Assembly (NCBI GenBank): GCA_038087015.1
Contig: JASBNA010000010.1
Span: forward strand, 682,001-746,000
Length of the DNA: 64,000 bases
Origin: Cerrena zonata
Taxonomy: Eukaryota > Basidiomycota > Agaricomycetes > Polyporales > Cerrenaceae
Direction of reading: 5' to 3'
Shown here piece by piece: positions 1 through 12,797 of the stretch (positions within the stretch are counted from its first letter, which is position 1; every line of letters begins with the position of its first letter). The notes below the pieces were generated by a model, which had not been told where the DNA came from, did not search any database, and worked only from the letters and a program-made list of their open reading frames with translations. Made by a program: the position numbers and the translations under genes.

Positions 1-1668
1 GCCAGAGCGTTGGCAGAGGAGTTGAGGCGGAGGAGTATACATTTAAAGCGGCTACGAGGTCGTTCAGACAGTCGCGACAACCCTTCAATATCAAGACATG
101 ACAAGGAAGATCGACTCGACGAAGTGCTGTGGACCGCGTACTTTATGATGCTGGAAAGTGACGGCAAGAACGAGAGGCAGCTTCGAGAGTATGCTCAGAT
201 AGACGATTGGCTAAAGGACTTTTGGTTTCACTCGGACGGTGCGTCGCGAGCGATGTGGAGTGTGAAGGGGGAAGAATGGCCGGCCAACCACGAGCGAATG
301 TCCTTGGCAATGTGGTTGCTCTGGCTTACGTTGAAACCAGGTATGTCGTATATACTGTGTGCCTTATCTTATCCTTACTTGAACATATATGTAGAGGAGT
401 ATATGGCGGACCAAGAAATGTTCCGGTCTGCCACTGGCATCCTCAAACTTATAGCACTTGGTGCTCATACCGTGAGTCTCTACTTGGGTGCTGATTGAAT
501 TCTCTGCTAACCCAACAACCTATAGTATCCTCTGTGTTACCCATCGTGGTGTGACTTTATCCCAAACCGCCCCTGTAAACAAGTATCCCGAATACGACAC
601 TACTCTACCGACCTCAATGTTGCAGCACCCGCACCAGCGGCCCCCGCCATCTTGGCTTACCTCACGCTTGCAAATAAGCTCACCGTATCCTGGGAGGCCA
701 TCAACTACATGAAGCCCCTGGCACCGACTGTCGCTAGCCTGGTCCCTGTCCGAAGCAGCACGGAGTGGGAAGGTGAATGGGTCCGAACCCTCAGTGTGGC
801 AGACCCCAAGGTCGTGATGGGCAATACACTTTCGGGAGCATTCAGACCGGGGAGTTTGCAAGGTGTTTGGGAAGGGCTATTCACGGTGCGTTCATGTCGC
901 GTATATGCGTTGTCTTGGGATGGACTATTAACAGCCGAGGATATGTAATTCTCGGTCTACTTTAGTATACAGAGTTCACAGCATATGCCGCGCTGCTCTC
1001 AGGCGCACCACCTGCCACGCTCCAACGTTCCCTCGTCGCACAACACCGACAGACTTGGAAACTCCGCGAATATTACCTCTTCGATGATGGCTCCTCGCCG
1101 CTTCCCCCTGGGAATCCCTCGAGAGGGTACATCCCGGACGGCGCCGCAGTCCGCGAAGTTTCTGACGGACTTGAAATGAAAGAAGTCGGCTCACAAGAAG
1201 CGATTGTATATCACAGTTGGTCGACATTGCAGAAGAATGGTGTTTCGCTTACGGACAAAGTGAAGGATGTATTCATTACGGGCGAGGTATGCGGGTTCAG
1301 TTTTGTCTTCATATCGTTGCATGTCGTGCTCTCATCATTGAGCAAATTGACCCGGTATCGCTATTCATTTTATCTTAGGGTCATTCTGCCTGGGGTCAAT
1401 TTAATTTGATTGGCCGTGTACGACCGGGTGATGGGTTCTTCAGCCTATCCAAGGAATATGTGCGTTAGTTTTCATGCAGTCATGTTTGTCTTCCGTAACT
1501 GATAGCATTCTTGATACTTAGGTGGATGGTGAGCGTGGTAGATGGCTCTACAGAGGGTATATGATTGGAGATGTTCATGCAAATCTTTCGGGAAGATGGA
1601 GAGATACCTTGACTCCGCCTCAAGTCGCTGGATACGAAGGCTGTTTTGTACTGAGCCGGAGAAGGTGA
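1..1668 (+). CDS. F-box-associated basidiomycete protein, 3' part
   Basis: Six exons fit one reading frame: <1-340, 395-471, 526-885, 975-1286, 1379-1459, 1522-1668 (439 codons including the stop). The frame is open at base 1 with no convincing ATG, so the 5' end, where an F-box would be expected, lies outside the window. Introns are 54-92 nt with GT/AG ends. The C-terminal part has the block WGQFNLIGRVRPGDGF, then LSKEYVDGERGRWLYRGY, a pattern I associate with basidiomycete F-box proteins of unknown substrate (family knowledge from memory). There are no membrane segments. The role as a substrate adaptor of an SCF ubiquitin ligase is inference, because the F-box itself is not visible. Confidence 0.75.
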
Positions 1669-1830
1669 CACCGGCGACGGTAATATGACCTACCCAGGTT
1701 ACCTTTCTCCATTCATGACCATTTCATGTATTTCTAGAATCAAAAACAACCAGAATTCTTACTGTTGTATTTACTAACTAGTAACTACTCCAGAGAACAA
1801 TTCATGAACTTCATTATCAAAACACCATAT

Positions 1831-3527
1831 CTAAACCGATTCTGGTTGTTCCCCCGTGTCATTTGTATTATGGTCAATATCGGAATCAAGCAACCCAACA
1901 GAAAGTGGTTTGTCTGAAAGAACAGTCTCACTCTCTGAATCCCTGTTCATAACGTCCCCAACCCAAGCATCATTGAGCGACGCGCCCATATTTGCGAGGA
2001 TAGATTCGGAGAATTGAATGGACGAGTCAGCATCTAGTTGACCGTTCTTGAGATAGACAGATCTCAAGTCTAAAAGGAAGTGGGCGAGGATGATTGAGGT
2101 GAGTCTACAAGCGGATTAGATAAAGCAAGAAATGGAAATGTGAGTTTCCTACCCTTCGTTGATGTAGATGAAATAGGTTGTATTGGAGCTTTTCTAAGTG
2201 ATACGAGAATGAGACCGGAAAGCTAATGCGAAAAATAAGGATAGAGAAGCATACTCCCAATGGAACTGCCAAGGAGAGAGCGTCCAGTATGACCGACAGC
2301 AGATTGAGAAGGAGTAGAATTCTGAGAGACTTCAGTGAAATGATTCGAGGAGATCTGCTTGGAAACATACACAAATTGGAAAGATCCTATTCATCCACTA
2401 AGGTCAAAACACGATAAAAATACAGTTTCGATAGATGACACACCGTTCCTGACAAGCAAGGTCGCTACATTGGTCTTGACATGTAGATCTCGACTGGTCC
2501 TTATGATATCGGCAGTCTCGACAAACGTGAAGACCAGAATAGCGAGATCAGTTGCTACGGCAATGACCCTCGCGATGATAGGCACTATCGAGAGCTTAAA
2601 GTCGGTGCTCAAAAGTGTATACAGCTCAAATACGTACAGCTAGGAATGTGATCAGATATCTTCGTGAACGTGGAAGAAAATAAATACGTACTATATGTAA
2701 TGAGAGACGAGAGGAACACTCCAGCAGCCTCTGAATGGCTTGGAGCGAATCACGACAAAGTCTTGTGGTCGGGAATAGCTATACTGCATCGAACGTTGGA
2801 CGTTCACATCACGCTGAGAAAGTTTGTGGGACTTACGATATTGTTACACGGTGTAAAAATACTTAAGATAAAGACGAGGATCACGGGAGCCCATTTCTTC
2901 TGACAAATCGCCCACACTCGAAGACAGTTTAGGCCTAGACGACTGTTTAGCAGACATCCAGGCCGTGTCTACAGTTGTTGAAACTTACCTGCGACGCCGG
3001 AGACGTGAATGACATCACAGGCATAGTGCATGATATTGAACGCTCGGCAACTACCAGGGATATGTCAGCAGTAGATCAGCTGTCTATATTGAAACAGACC
3101 GCGCACATCTGGAGTTTAGGGTATCAGCATTTAGCGTGTGTATGTGGAACAATCATAAACGCACAGGAACAGTTCCGACGAGAAGAAGATTATCAAGCGT
3201 GAGGAGCGCCATGGCCAATAGGGCACCGTATCTGACGATAATGTAGAGAAGGGTGACCACGCTGAACCGTCTTCGCCAGATACAAGAGACCTCCTGTTCG
3301 AGAGAGAGCACTGTATCATAGAATACTACACCTGTATATAGTGTGGGTTGATAGCTATGCGATCAGTGAGCCCTTGTGTAGCTTACATGCAGCGGAAAGC
3401 ATTATGTATCCAGTGACATAGTCTGAGGCACTAATCACGAAGGTTCAGCGTAATTCACTCCAGTCGTAGATACCTTTACTTACATCTCTGGGATGATCTC
3501 ATCCGGACTGAGACCAAGTTCGGACAT
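1831..3527 (-). CDS. DUF6533-like seven-helix membrane protein, paralogue 1
   Basis: Multi-exon gene on the minus strand, ATG at 3527 (starts MSELGLSPDE), stop at 1831. Hydrophobic exons follow the order seen in the other four copies: FYDTVLSLEQEVSCIWRRRF, the CRAFNIMHYACD exon, CLRVWAICQKKWAPVILVF, then IARVIAVATDLAILVFTF and a C-terminal LLDLRSVYL followed by the NMGASL box. The conserved early motif (D.I..L..E...IW.+) fits the fungal DUF6533 family of integral membrane proteins; function unknown. Introns are about 55 nt. Reading frame across the middle requires a 2-nt micro-exon at 3107-3108 between two 56-nt introns. A TATA element lies at 3606-3614, about 80 bp before the ATG. No break was found, so this copy may be functional. 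Confidence 0.7.
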
Positions 3528-4613
3528 GGTCTGAAAACACGATTGACTATGTAGAGCGAATGGACACCGAAAGGCTACGGAGCGAGAGTCCCTACCACCT
3601 AGCGGTATATAAAAGTAGGCGTCACGGAATCAAAAAATAGCATCGTGTCGATCAAGAGAGGAAATGACCGCCATCGGAGGCTGCCTGGCGATCAAAGAAG
3701 CATCAGCTCTACGACATTAGTGCAGATTTACGTGCACGTACTGACCGGAGTTGATACATCGTTGAACCGTTCGGCGCGTGAGACCGCCGAAATGTCAGCA
3801 TATATGAGGATCATTGCTCGTACTCGATAGGGAATGTCAGTAGTAGGGCCTTAGAAGTAGGTCGACTTCATTTCACTGGATATTAGCAACATCCGACTCG
3901 GAGGCGTGAAAGAACGATTGTAGCAATTCCTGGTAGATTGGTCGGTATTACCGCGACCCATACTAATAGGACTACCGTTATCCTCAAGTCAAGCAATGGG
4001 ATATATCTGCTCCGTTCAAAGCATCGATATTGTAGTGAGGGTAAGAGAACAAGGTGCAGTCAGGTGGAGGCGCTTGTGATGTGTGCACTATTTTTGCTTT
4101 CGTCCGTTAGGTTTATGTATAACAACGTTACTATCTTACTCTTTGTATCTGTGGTAAAGGATATCCTCGTTTAGCTTGCCGAGGAGATATCCAGCCTCGC
4201 GGTACTACTGCACTTTTTTTTTACCCACCTCAATAGTGTACGACATGCCGCTATATAGAATATAGTGCAGACGCAGCAAAGTGCGTAATCGTATGAGACG
4301 ACCTGAGTGGCAGCCCTTAGCATCCGCAGTCTATGAGTCAATCATCTTAGGTCATAAAACGGTGTATCAGAGCAGTATTTTTATGACTGAATTCATATCA
4401 TTATTTAATTCCGTCACACGCGGGACAATTACTTTGAGAAGTTCATGTTGAGTCAGAATCTAATACCTTGTGTATGTCCAACCTGCAAGCTCGAGGGTTT
4501 TGAATGATATAATTGCGGCTTCTCCATGTGCTATCTACTATGCAGCAAAAGTAAGAAAAGAACCAGCCCAATTTGCAACATTACTCCATATACAACAGTG
4601 AAATGTCAACGTT
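3528..4613. other. Intergenic, no gene recognised
   Basis: This stretch lies between two minus-strand genes. Only short ORFs (up to 78 codons) without recognisable domains occur. The first 100 bases hold the likely promoter of the gene ending at 3527. A T-run lies near 4212-4220. Nothing else is seen. Confidence 0.6.
3606..3614 (-). promoter_or_regulatory. TATA box of DUF6533 paralogue 1
   Basis: TATATAAAA on the plus strand also reads as a TATA-type element (TTTTATATA) for the minus-strand gene. It sits about 80 bp upstream of the ATG at 3527, at a spacing similar to that in the other four paralogues. Confidence 0.5.
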
Positions 4614-6327
4614 TCAACCATGAACCGACACCATGGGAGCAAGTGCTGATCGAACGCTAACATATAGTTCAAAATCTTGCCAACGGATCAAAGGCGTCGA
4701 GTCGTCACTGTCATAAAATTTAGTTAGAAGTTCGTCGAAGAATCTACCAGCACCACTCATATGCAAGATTCCAGCTATGGCGGCATGGATGGCAATGAAA
4801 TGAGGATCAGGCACACTAAGCGTGCGAGATCTCTTCTGTGTCCGAAGGAATTCCCCGCCCCTGTCCCTAAACACCACCGGAGGATCATGAGGCCGCTCCA
4901 GTCTACGGGTACGGAGGCCCGCCATATCTGGATTGTAAACTCCGATATTATACTCATTGGCTCGCTACAAATCATTAGCTGAATACTGGACCTCAAGTAC
5001 AACCACTCACGTCAGTCTTCTGAAAACACCAATGATACCCATCAAAACCAGCATGTGCGTCAAATTGAAGTAGGATACCATTAGAAACATCATCAATGAG
5101 AGATTTAAGCGATTCAATCTCCTCGCCGCTTAGGCGAGAAAAGTGAGTGAGAATGTTATAAGTAACCATTGCAGATGCATACTGGAAGTGGGTTCAGTAT
5201 TGCACTACTAAGATAACAATGAAAAGGACTCACGGAATCTGAATCTTTGTTGGAATCAAAAGTAGCAATCGCGCGGTGGAGGATATGTGCGGCTGGCACA
5301 GTAAATACTTCTCCCCCCTCTGGATGATGGCGCTCCTTGTAGCTTGTGATCACGCATTCATACCCATCTCGCTCACGGACCTAGACAAAATTCGTGTCAG
5401 ATATCGAAGACTGTGTTGACGAACAGAACAAACATCATCTACAAACGTCGAACGCCGGTATTTCGGAGCACCTTCGAGGGATGTCACATCTAAACCATCT
5501 GCAAGCGGTGTAGCGTCTCGACTAGGTGTCTTGTTTATTTGTCTACGATGGCTGCCATTGGCTTTGACTGAGCATAAGTAGTCAAAATTTGAGATGAGAT
5601 CACAACAAACTAGAGTGACAAACATATGTACAACAGATGTGTCAGCCAGGCAACCGTCAGGTCCTTCATCCGCTCCATTGATATACTCCCAGCTATAACG
5701 ATTGCGGAAGCCACATAACGTTGCGAATCATTACCTCCTGCATCAGCCGCGTGGTACATCATGGCACTCATAATTCGATCAAGGCGAACTTGCGCTTGTT
5801 CATAAGTATAGAGACCTTCCTTAGCGGCGGCAAAAGATTCGATCGACCCTTCAGCCCGTCTAGGTAAGGTGGTCAGTTGTCTCATCGCTCTTTATGAGGA
5901 GTTCGACTCGATTCTGATATTCTCGAGATATGTACGCTGCCACCGACAGACCAGAGCTGGTCGATTGAAAGCTCGCAGAGGTCTCTATTGAGAGATTTGA
6001 GAGACTGCTGACGTCACTGATGTTACTAGAGTCAAATTCATTGCAGGTTGTAGGACATGACTTTGACAAAGGGTGATGCGTTGAACGGTAGGTGAGTGAG
6101 GCGTAAACGAGTCCAATCTTAGATAAGGATCGTGACTGGGCCATGTGTAACCGCGAGCATCTTCGCGTAGATGCAGCTACCAAGATGTCCGGTACGACGA
6201 CAAACAAGGGCCCATACCCTCCAAAAAGGAAGCCTTCATGTCCTCTAGGAATGATTGAGTTTACTTGGGATGACAGCTGCGAAGCATCCTTCAACTTCTG
6301 AGTCTTAAATATTGCAAGTACCTCCAC
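4614..6327 (-). CDS. Fungal HNH-endonuclease-like protein
   Basis: The 3' exons are clear and in frame: 5434 and upward, 5234-5380, 5011-5181, 4614-4964 (stop TGA). The exon starting at 5380 encodes VRERDGYECVITSY, followed 25 residues later by AAHIL, the pattern of the fungal HNH_2 family (Cys and His in place). The next exons give DDVSNGILLQFDAHAGFDGYHW, also typical of the family, and a final helical segment. Upstream, RYVASAIV and AWLTHLL match the usual N-terminal helical region. The 5' part is unresolved: the first long frame (starting near 6327 with GTG, or at an internal ATG near 6148) and the MRQLTTLPRR frame at 5885 differ by one frame with no obvious intron between, so either a splice was missed or a frameshift is present. 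Nuclease activity is inferred from family only. Confidence 0.65.
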
Positions 6328-6595
6328 TCCTGGGACTGAGGAATGCGACTGTGCTCACGTATAATATAATGTTTCTTTTCAATACGAGAGCTTTACGGCT
6401 TGTAAGCCCGATTGCATGATGACCTATGAAGATTTTGGATTTGTTGTATGAATTCTTGAATGTGTCTCAAACAGAGCATCGTCTATGGGCGCCTAATAGT
6501 CCTTCACCTCTTGCATCCCACATTATCGTCTTGTCTTCAAACAATCATCATTATACGACAACAAGGGTTCCCTCTTATTTTGGCACATATATTTA

Positions 6596-8245
6596 ATGGA
6601 GAAACTTCCCTCAGATCCCGACAACCCATTTGTAACGCCAGCAAGAAAACGAACATGGGTCCCAGGTTCCGTGACAAATGTCATTTCAGCGAAGCGCAGA
6701 CGTATCTCGTCTGTATCAGTAGATCTTTCGAATGGAGGGGATACTAGCTTGAGTGTAGAATTGGGCTTGGAGAGTAGCTCGTCGAGTTCTACGGTACGCA
6801 TATCGCTTCATTTTGACCTGTTTGGGCTCTGAAATTGAAGCAGGCCGATCGATTCATTCCAACGGGTCCTCCGGGTTTCGCGTCGCTCACAGTCACGCCT
6901 AGAACGAACCGAATCGCGCGAAGCTTCGGTCTTGTTGAAGACAAGATACTACGCTACTCAGACGGACCAAAGTTCAAACCGTTCAACCCACTGGCTGGCA
7001 CAACTGAACTCCGGAACGAATCCCTCAAGTCCCTATCCCATTCAAACACCGTCCACTCGTCTTCCGCTGGTATTCACCTTGCCAAACGACAATTCTTACT
7101 TGCCCTGGATGGCCCGGGTGTATCGAAGGAGGTGTACGACTATCCAATAAGCTGGTCTTCTGGCAACACGAACCTGATAGCAGTCGCGTGCAATGATGAT
7201 ATTTATTACCAAGATCTTGACACCAAAACCATCACACATTTGTGCTCCTTCGATGAAGATCAAGGTGACCCTATCAGCCTCGACTGGTGCAAACAAACAC
7301 CTACGACATTGGCTGTAGGCACGAAGGCAGGCTCTGTATCATATTGGGACGTCCCCACAAGGAAACGCGTCGGTTCCTGGCAAGACATTTACTTAGGCGA
7401 TGTCGGTGCTATGGCCTGGAACGGGACAGTGCTAACATCTGGACTCGCACGAGGCGAAGTCAGGTTGTTTGACACGAGGACTTCGGAGGCTGTGGGTAAA
7501 ATCTCGAAACACAAATCGAAAGTAATAGGGTGTAAATGGAGTACGGACGGGTTGTATCTTGCAACAAGTGATAAGCAGGGGATCTTGAATATCTGGGACT
7601 GGAGAGCTGGGAAGGAGTTGAGTGATAGTGACAGGCTAGGAGGGAGACTGAAACACGGTGGACCCGTCAAAGTACGTCCCATTTATACATCGTCGTTTGG
7701 CCGCGTTTAACACACTGCCACAGGCTTTGGCTTGGTGTCCATGGAAGCCCGAATTGCTAGCCACAGGTTCTATCTACCCTGACGGCAGAATCAGAATATT
7801 CAACATCAAATCCCTTACTACTACCCCTTCCAAACCACCGTCGTCGTCTTCATCTACCCCTAAGGCACCGTCAATCATGAAACCCGAACATACAATATCT
7901 CTGCACACATCCGTAACCTCACTCCACTGGTCCCCACATTGTAAAGAGCTACTCAGCACACACGGTTCCTCGTGGGACCCTAGAGCATCATCTACTCAAC
8001 CCATCCCCCTTCCTGACGCACCATTATGTAACTCTATCGCTGTTCACGCATATCCCTCATCTAAACGCATCGTTACCGTGACTAAAGCGCATCTCGGCGC
8101 GGTCGGTCACAGTGTCCTCAACACTGATGGCACGAAACTGTTTACCATCTGCCCCGCCGAAGAAGCTATGAAAATGTGGAAGGTTTGGGAGGCCGAACCT
8201 ACCGTGGAGAAGAAGAGCTCATTTGATCAATACGTGATCCGATAG
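6596..8245 (+). CDS. Cdc20/Cdh1-family APC/C activator, WD40 protein
   Basis: Three exons: 6596-6793, 6844-7671, 7724-8245 (516 codons including the stop); both introns are about 50 nt. The first acceptor could also be at 6840, adding one Gln. The N-terminal third is basic and Ser-rich. Exon 2 opens with ADRFIP, a C-box-like DRFIP used by APC/C activators to dock on the cyclosome. A WD40 propeller follows: LALDGPGV, DYPISWSSGNTNLIAVAC, SLDWC, AVGTKAGSVSYWDV and further blades to the end. The last residues are YVIR, an Ile-Arg tail as in Cdc20 and Cdh1. Family role: recruits substrates to APC/C for ubiquitination in mitosis or meiosis. The sequence is divergent from canonical Cdc20 or Cdh1, so a meiosis-type (Ama1/Mfr1-like) activator is possible. 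Confidence 0.85.
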
Positions 8246-8621
8246 AACGATTGAAGAAAGGACGTTTTGGCTTTCAATACTCTCATTGTTTTCATTTCTC
8301 GTTGTTATGGGTTCACTTACCTGGAATATGGACCTAGTCAATCTTTCTGTAGCCTCAGCTGACATTGCATACCCCTTTCTTTAGCTAACTATCCCTCTTT
8401 TAAGTATACCTAATTGTGTACAGTCTTCTATCGGGCCTCATAGTATGTCCTTGGTGTATTTTAGCTTACCTGCCTTGTATTACTTTGTATAAATCCTAAC
8501 TGCCACGAATCATATTTGTTATAACGTTACAATTGATGAGAACAGCAAGAATATACATTTATGTTACAAGGGTTTCGTATCAATCGTAGATCGTAGGAGA
8601 ATCATTTTAGTGAAGACTCAT
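8246..8621. other. Convergent intergenic, 3' ends
   Basis: Space between the stop of the Cdc20-like gene and the stop of the minus-strand beta-galactosidase gene. It is T-rich on the plus strand, as expected for two convergent 3' UTRs. No gene seen. Confidence 0.6.
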
Positions 8622-11600
8622 TTAGCGTGGCTCCCAAGTGGGGTTGTTGACTGCAATGTGTCCAACTCCACCATCGAGGACGTCGTCTACGACAAGATCC
8701 AAGGTCGGAGCGACAGCGGTGTTTTGCAAAGCCCAGAGGGCAATAGCGACAGTGCTAGTCGATAATTCCTCGTTAGTGAAGTGGACACGAGCGAGGATAT
8801 ACTAATGATTCAACCTACTTTTTACCATGGTAATTCAAAATACCTTCTGGGACGGGGAATTTGGATTGAGGTCCGACGTTAGCGACACGCTGGAGTGGAA
8901 CAACAAATGAGATTCATCCCAACAAGTTTGGAAGTAAAATAAATGCAAGTTTACCTTGCCGAAGTGCCATCCGTTGACGAAGAGAATAGCACGGTACGGT
9001 TGGTTCACTTGATCAAATTGGAAGGACATGAAGACGTCTTTCTCCCTCGGAATCTCCAGATCGAAAGTGGTGATAAAGAAGCCGACACCAGCTCCACCGG
9101 ATGGAAGACCTTCCGAGAGATCACGAGAAGACCATTTCGATGTGTCAAATCCGGGAAGATGCCAGCCTTGACGTTCACCAAAGAGACCGCCTTCGTTGAA
9201 GATACCACGAACTTTGTCTGGGTAGCTAAATAATGGTGAAATCTCTATTAGAATGAAGACTCATTACGGAGAGAGGTAGACTTACCCAAGATATCCACCA
9301 ACCTTGCCTTGGACTTTCCAGGTGGTGATATTTCCGTCATTCAATTGGAAGCCAGTGATACCACGAGGCGATTTCTCTATTCATATTATCAATATGTGCA
9401 CTGGATAATAATGCCAAATATCGCGAAACGCACCAGTAGGATCCTCATCATTACCCATGTTATCCTGTATAACAGTAATAACGTTGTCTTCGCCTTGTTT
9501 AATGGAACCATCTGGGAACGTGTAAAGTGCGTTGGTCTCTTGTCCGCCCGAGGTTGTACTGATAAATTGGTCGTTGATCCATACGGATGTGGCGAAGACT
9601 AGGACATAAAACAACATATAAGTCAATAGTTCGATCCTGTGAATGTTTGTTTCGTCACTTACAGCTACCACCGTTGACGGAAAGGTTAGCAGCGGTCTCA
9701 GAGCCTGTAGCATTAAAGTGTCCTCTCCATAGAACGATATTTTCGCAGCTGACAATCACAGTTAGAAAATGGGCATCAATATAGGAAGGGAATATCGTAC
9801 AAGCCATAGTCGCATCCTGGATGGAAATGAGTAAAGGGAAGATAACCCAATTAACCAAGGAGAGAACTTACCATACAAAATTCTGCCATCTCCAAACTTT
9901 GGCTTAGTCGTGATATTGGTCATAGTGTGGTCGGCGACAACCCAACTCTCATCGGAGAAGCCGGCTTGCACCTCAGGCAAGCTGTCAGCGAATTTCCAGT
10001 TGGTCAACTCAGGCACGGTGATACCAGCCGCCTCCTTGCTCAACGATAAATGTCCAGTACGGATGACGTTCGAATGAGAGTTTCCGACAAAGTCAGTTGG
10101 TACTTCGAATCCGTTCCAAGATACTGTTTTGACTTCAGGAGGGGCAATCACTGTGAGAATAGTACTAGCGTTCAAATCACCGCGCAGGGCAAGGTGTCCT
10201 GAGCCGCTAATCGTCGCGTTCCTGACAAGGTATGGACCACCGATGAGAGCAGTAGTGTTGGTACCAAATTGCCAGAAACTCTTCAATGGGGATGAAGAGT
10301 GCTCGGAAGCGATTGCGGGAGCCCAGAACGAGCCAGCAGTAACGGGGTCACTGAACAGCACGAGCTGTGATTCAGATTCCCAAATCGTGACCAATCCCTT
10401 GCTTCCGGCCAAGATAGAGACGATGGTGTTGGTGCCATTCTTAGCGAATTTGACGTTAGATTGAGTAGCTCGGACAATATCCTCGCCAATGGGTGCAAAA
10501 GAGAACTCGTGATCCTGATCTTCGTCACCGAAAAGGAAGAGGACGTCACGACTGCCAATGGTGCCAGCGAAGAAGACGCTTGCGGTGGAATAAAGTACAC
10601 TTGACTTGCTGCCGAAAGAGTAGTCGGTGAGGATCAATTTACTCTGACGGCCGTTGAGAGCAATTGTGCTAAAGGTCTGGGGAATGGTGAGGGGCCCAGC
10701 GGATGATGGAACCGTCAAGGAGAATGTGATAAGAGAACTGTGAAACTGTCAGTCAACGACCAGAGAAGTCAATTCAGGAGATTCACGTTGAAGTTGAGTT
10801 AGCTTGTCTGACGATAAAGAAGCCGGTACCACTATCAGGATTCTTCAAGAATGTGACGAAGGCAGCAGATCCACTGAGAGCGACATCGGGTATCCCAGTG
10901 CTGGTATCACCAATCCAATCGGTTTTTCTGAACTGAGGAGAAGATCGGAGGAACACAGATTGTCGCTTGAGTTCGTCGAACTTCGCGCTTAGAGCACGGG
11001 ATTCACGAATCGCTGAACCGTAATCATAGCTAAGACTCGCTGTTAGGGAAGACATGCAAGATAAGAACGACATAAACCCTACCTGGTATATACACCTGGG
11101 AATGGAATAGCACCCCAGCTTGTACCACTACAAAACTCCGTTAGTGCGAAGCCACTCATTGATTGGATGATAGACATACCCGTAAAGCATGTAGTATGAA
11201 ATCAACTTCGCGTTAGAGGCCCAGTTTTGTTTGTAGAACACATCCTGGAAATCCGGTCCGGTCAAGAGCTCGCAAGCATCATACCCAGGTCCACCCCACG
11301 GATCAAAGGAACCGCCTTGGAACTCTGGAATGTACCACGGCTGACTTGGGTTAACTTGTTCGTGGTATTGGTGATAGTTAGTCGTAACCGGTCTCCAAGT
11401 GCGAGGGTGAGAGCAATCGAATGCTTGAGGGTAGGCATCCAAGCCGTAGATGTCCACTGCACCAGTACCGTTGATAAAGTTTGATCTCTGTCCAGGGTCA
11501 TTGTATGTCCTAAGCCCTCAAGGTGAGTGGAGAACTGTGACTGCAACGATTGAAGACCTACAGCGGGACCACAACACCATTGTCGATGAAGCTTTGTTCT

Positions 11601-12797
11601 AATTGCACGAAATACTCGGCGTTCTCGATGGGGACTCTGTCTGTATTCATTATCTGCGAAGTACGTTCACGCATCAGAACATTGCAATTCACTGCGATAA
11701 ATGCTTACCAATCTGCACAGCTGTAAACAACGAGTATTAGCCCTGGCATCTAACTTTAAACCAACTCGGACATACCGATAATGGGGCCGCCGTTTGAAAC
11801 TTGGTTCGGCTTAACAGCAGCAGCGATGGCCTCAATGTATGGCGTCCAATTGTCCTTGAAATCAGTGGCGTTGGTACGAAGAGTCGAAGCTGTGAGACTA
11901 GTCGCCCAGTGTGCAATACCACCGGCGGATGTCTCTGCATTGATCTACACCATGACGTCAGTGGGTTTCAAACGTTTATAATTGACCTTAGTCAACGCAC
12001 ATATGGACCTATAGCAATATTTTAGGATGAATATGATGGTGAAATGATAGAAAACAAATACCTGGACGGAGCACGATGAAGATACCAGCCAACTTCGCTG
12101 CATCGAAGATAGGTTGGAGAGCACGCCAGTCGTTGAAATCGATGACATTAGGGGCAGGATTGGTTAAACCCCCTTCAAAATGTCACATTGAGACAGAAGC
12201 AAATAGTGATTCTCCCGATGACGACGTACAATGAATGTAGATGCTAACACCATTCAACCCAGCGGCGGCCATCTTTTGGAAGATATCGAGCCATAGGTCC
12301 GGAACAGGAAGACGGAAAGTATGGAACTCCCCGGAGCTGCATCGTGTCAACAGGAACTTCTAGAGAAAGAGAGATGATACAACATACTATAAGAAGATTC
12401 GCTGGTCGTTTACGAAAAGCGTATAGTTATCCCATTGAACTGCGTCTGACAGTCCGGTAGATTGGCGAGGCGGATCTGCCCGTACTGCCAAAATGCCGGG
12501 CTCTACTTTGGAAGACTCGACTGGCCATGTTAACAGGACAATGACCAGCGAGAAGAGGGTAGGTAGGGCCCAAAGACGATGACGCGTCCAAAGCATCCTC
12601 AAACGGGTAGCGGTAGAGAAGTGAAGATGTCCAGCCTGTTCCGGGGATTGTCCATCGTGCTCTTTATGCTGTCCGAACATAACCCCGCTCGAGGTGACTG
12701 CATGGTCCCCATTATGGCAAGGGGAAGAGTCATTGCCATATGACCATTGAATATTGTTGGCGAATGGCTTCTCGAATGGTGTATGACGAGTTGTCAT
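8622..12797 (-). CDS. GH35 beta-galactosidase, membrane-anchored form
   Basis: Large gene split by many short introns. The start is ATG at 12797 (an upstream TTG at 12815 is in frame but not an ATG). Exon 1 (12388-12797) encodes a Ser/Pro-rich stretch, then a single hydrophobic segment [12 protein letters not shown], so the protein is probably a type II membrane protein rather than secreted. The glycosidase starts at [24 protein letters not shown] (split here by an intron). The proposed acid/base Glu is in VQIDNEYR, assembled across a 12-nt micro-exon (11709-11720); the nucleophile Glu is in WYIPEFQGG near 11330. The long exon 9872 to about 10739 covers the middle beta domains; the jelly-roll domains follow ([20 protein letters not shown]). 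Family role: release of terminal beta-galactose from oligo- and polysaccharides. Other splice sites were followed only loosely. Confidence 0.85.
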
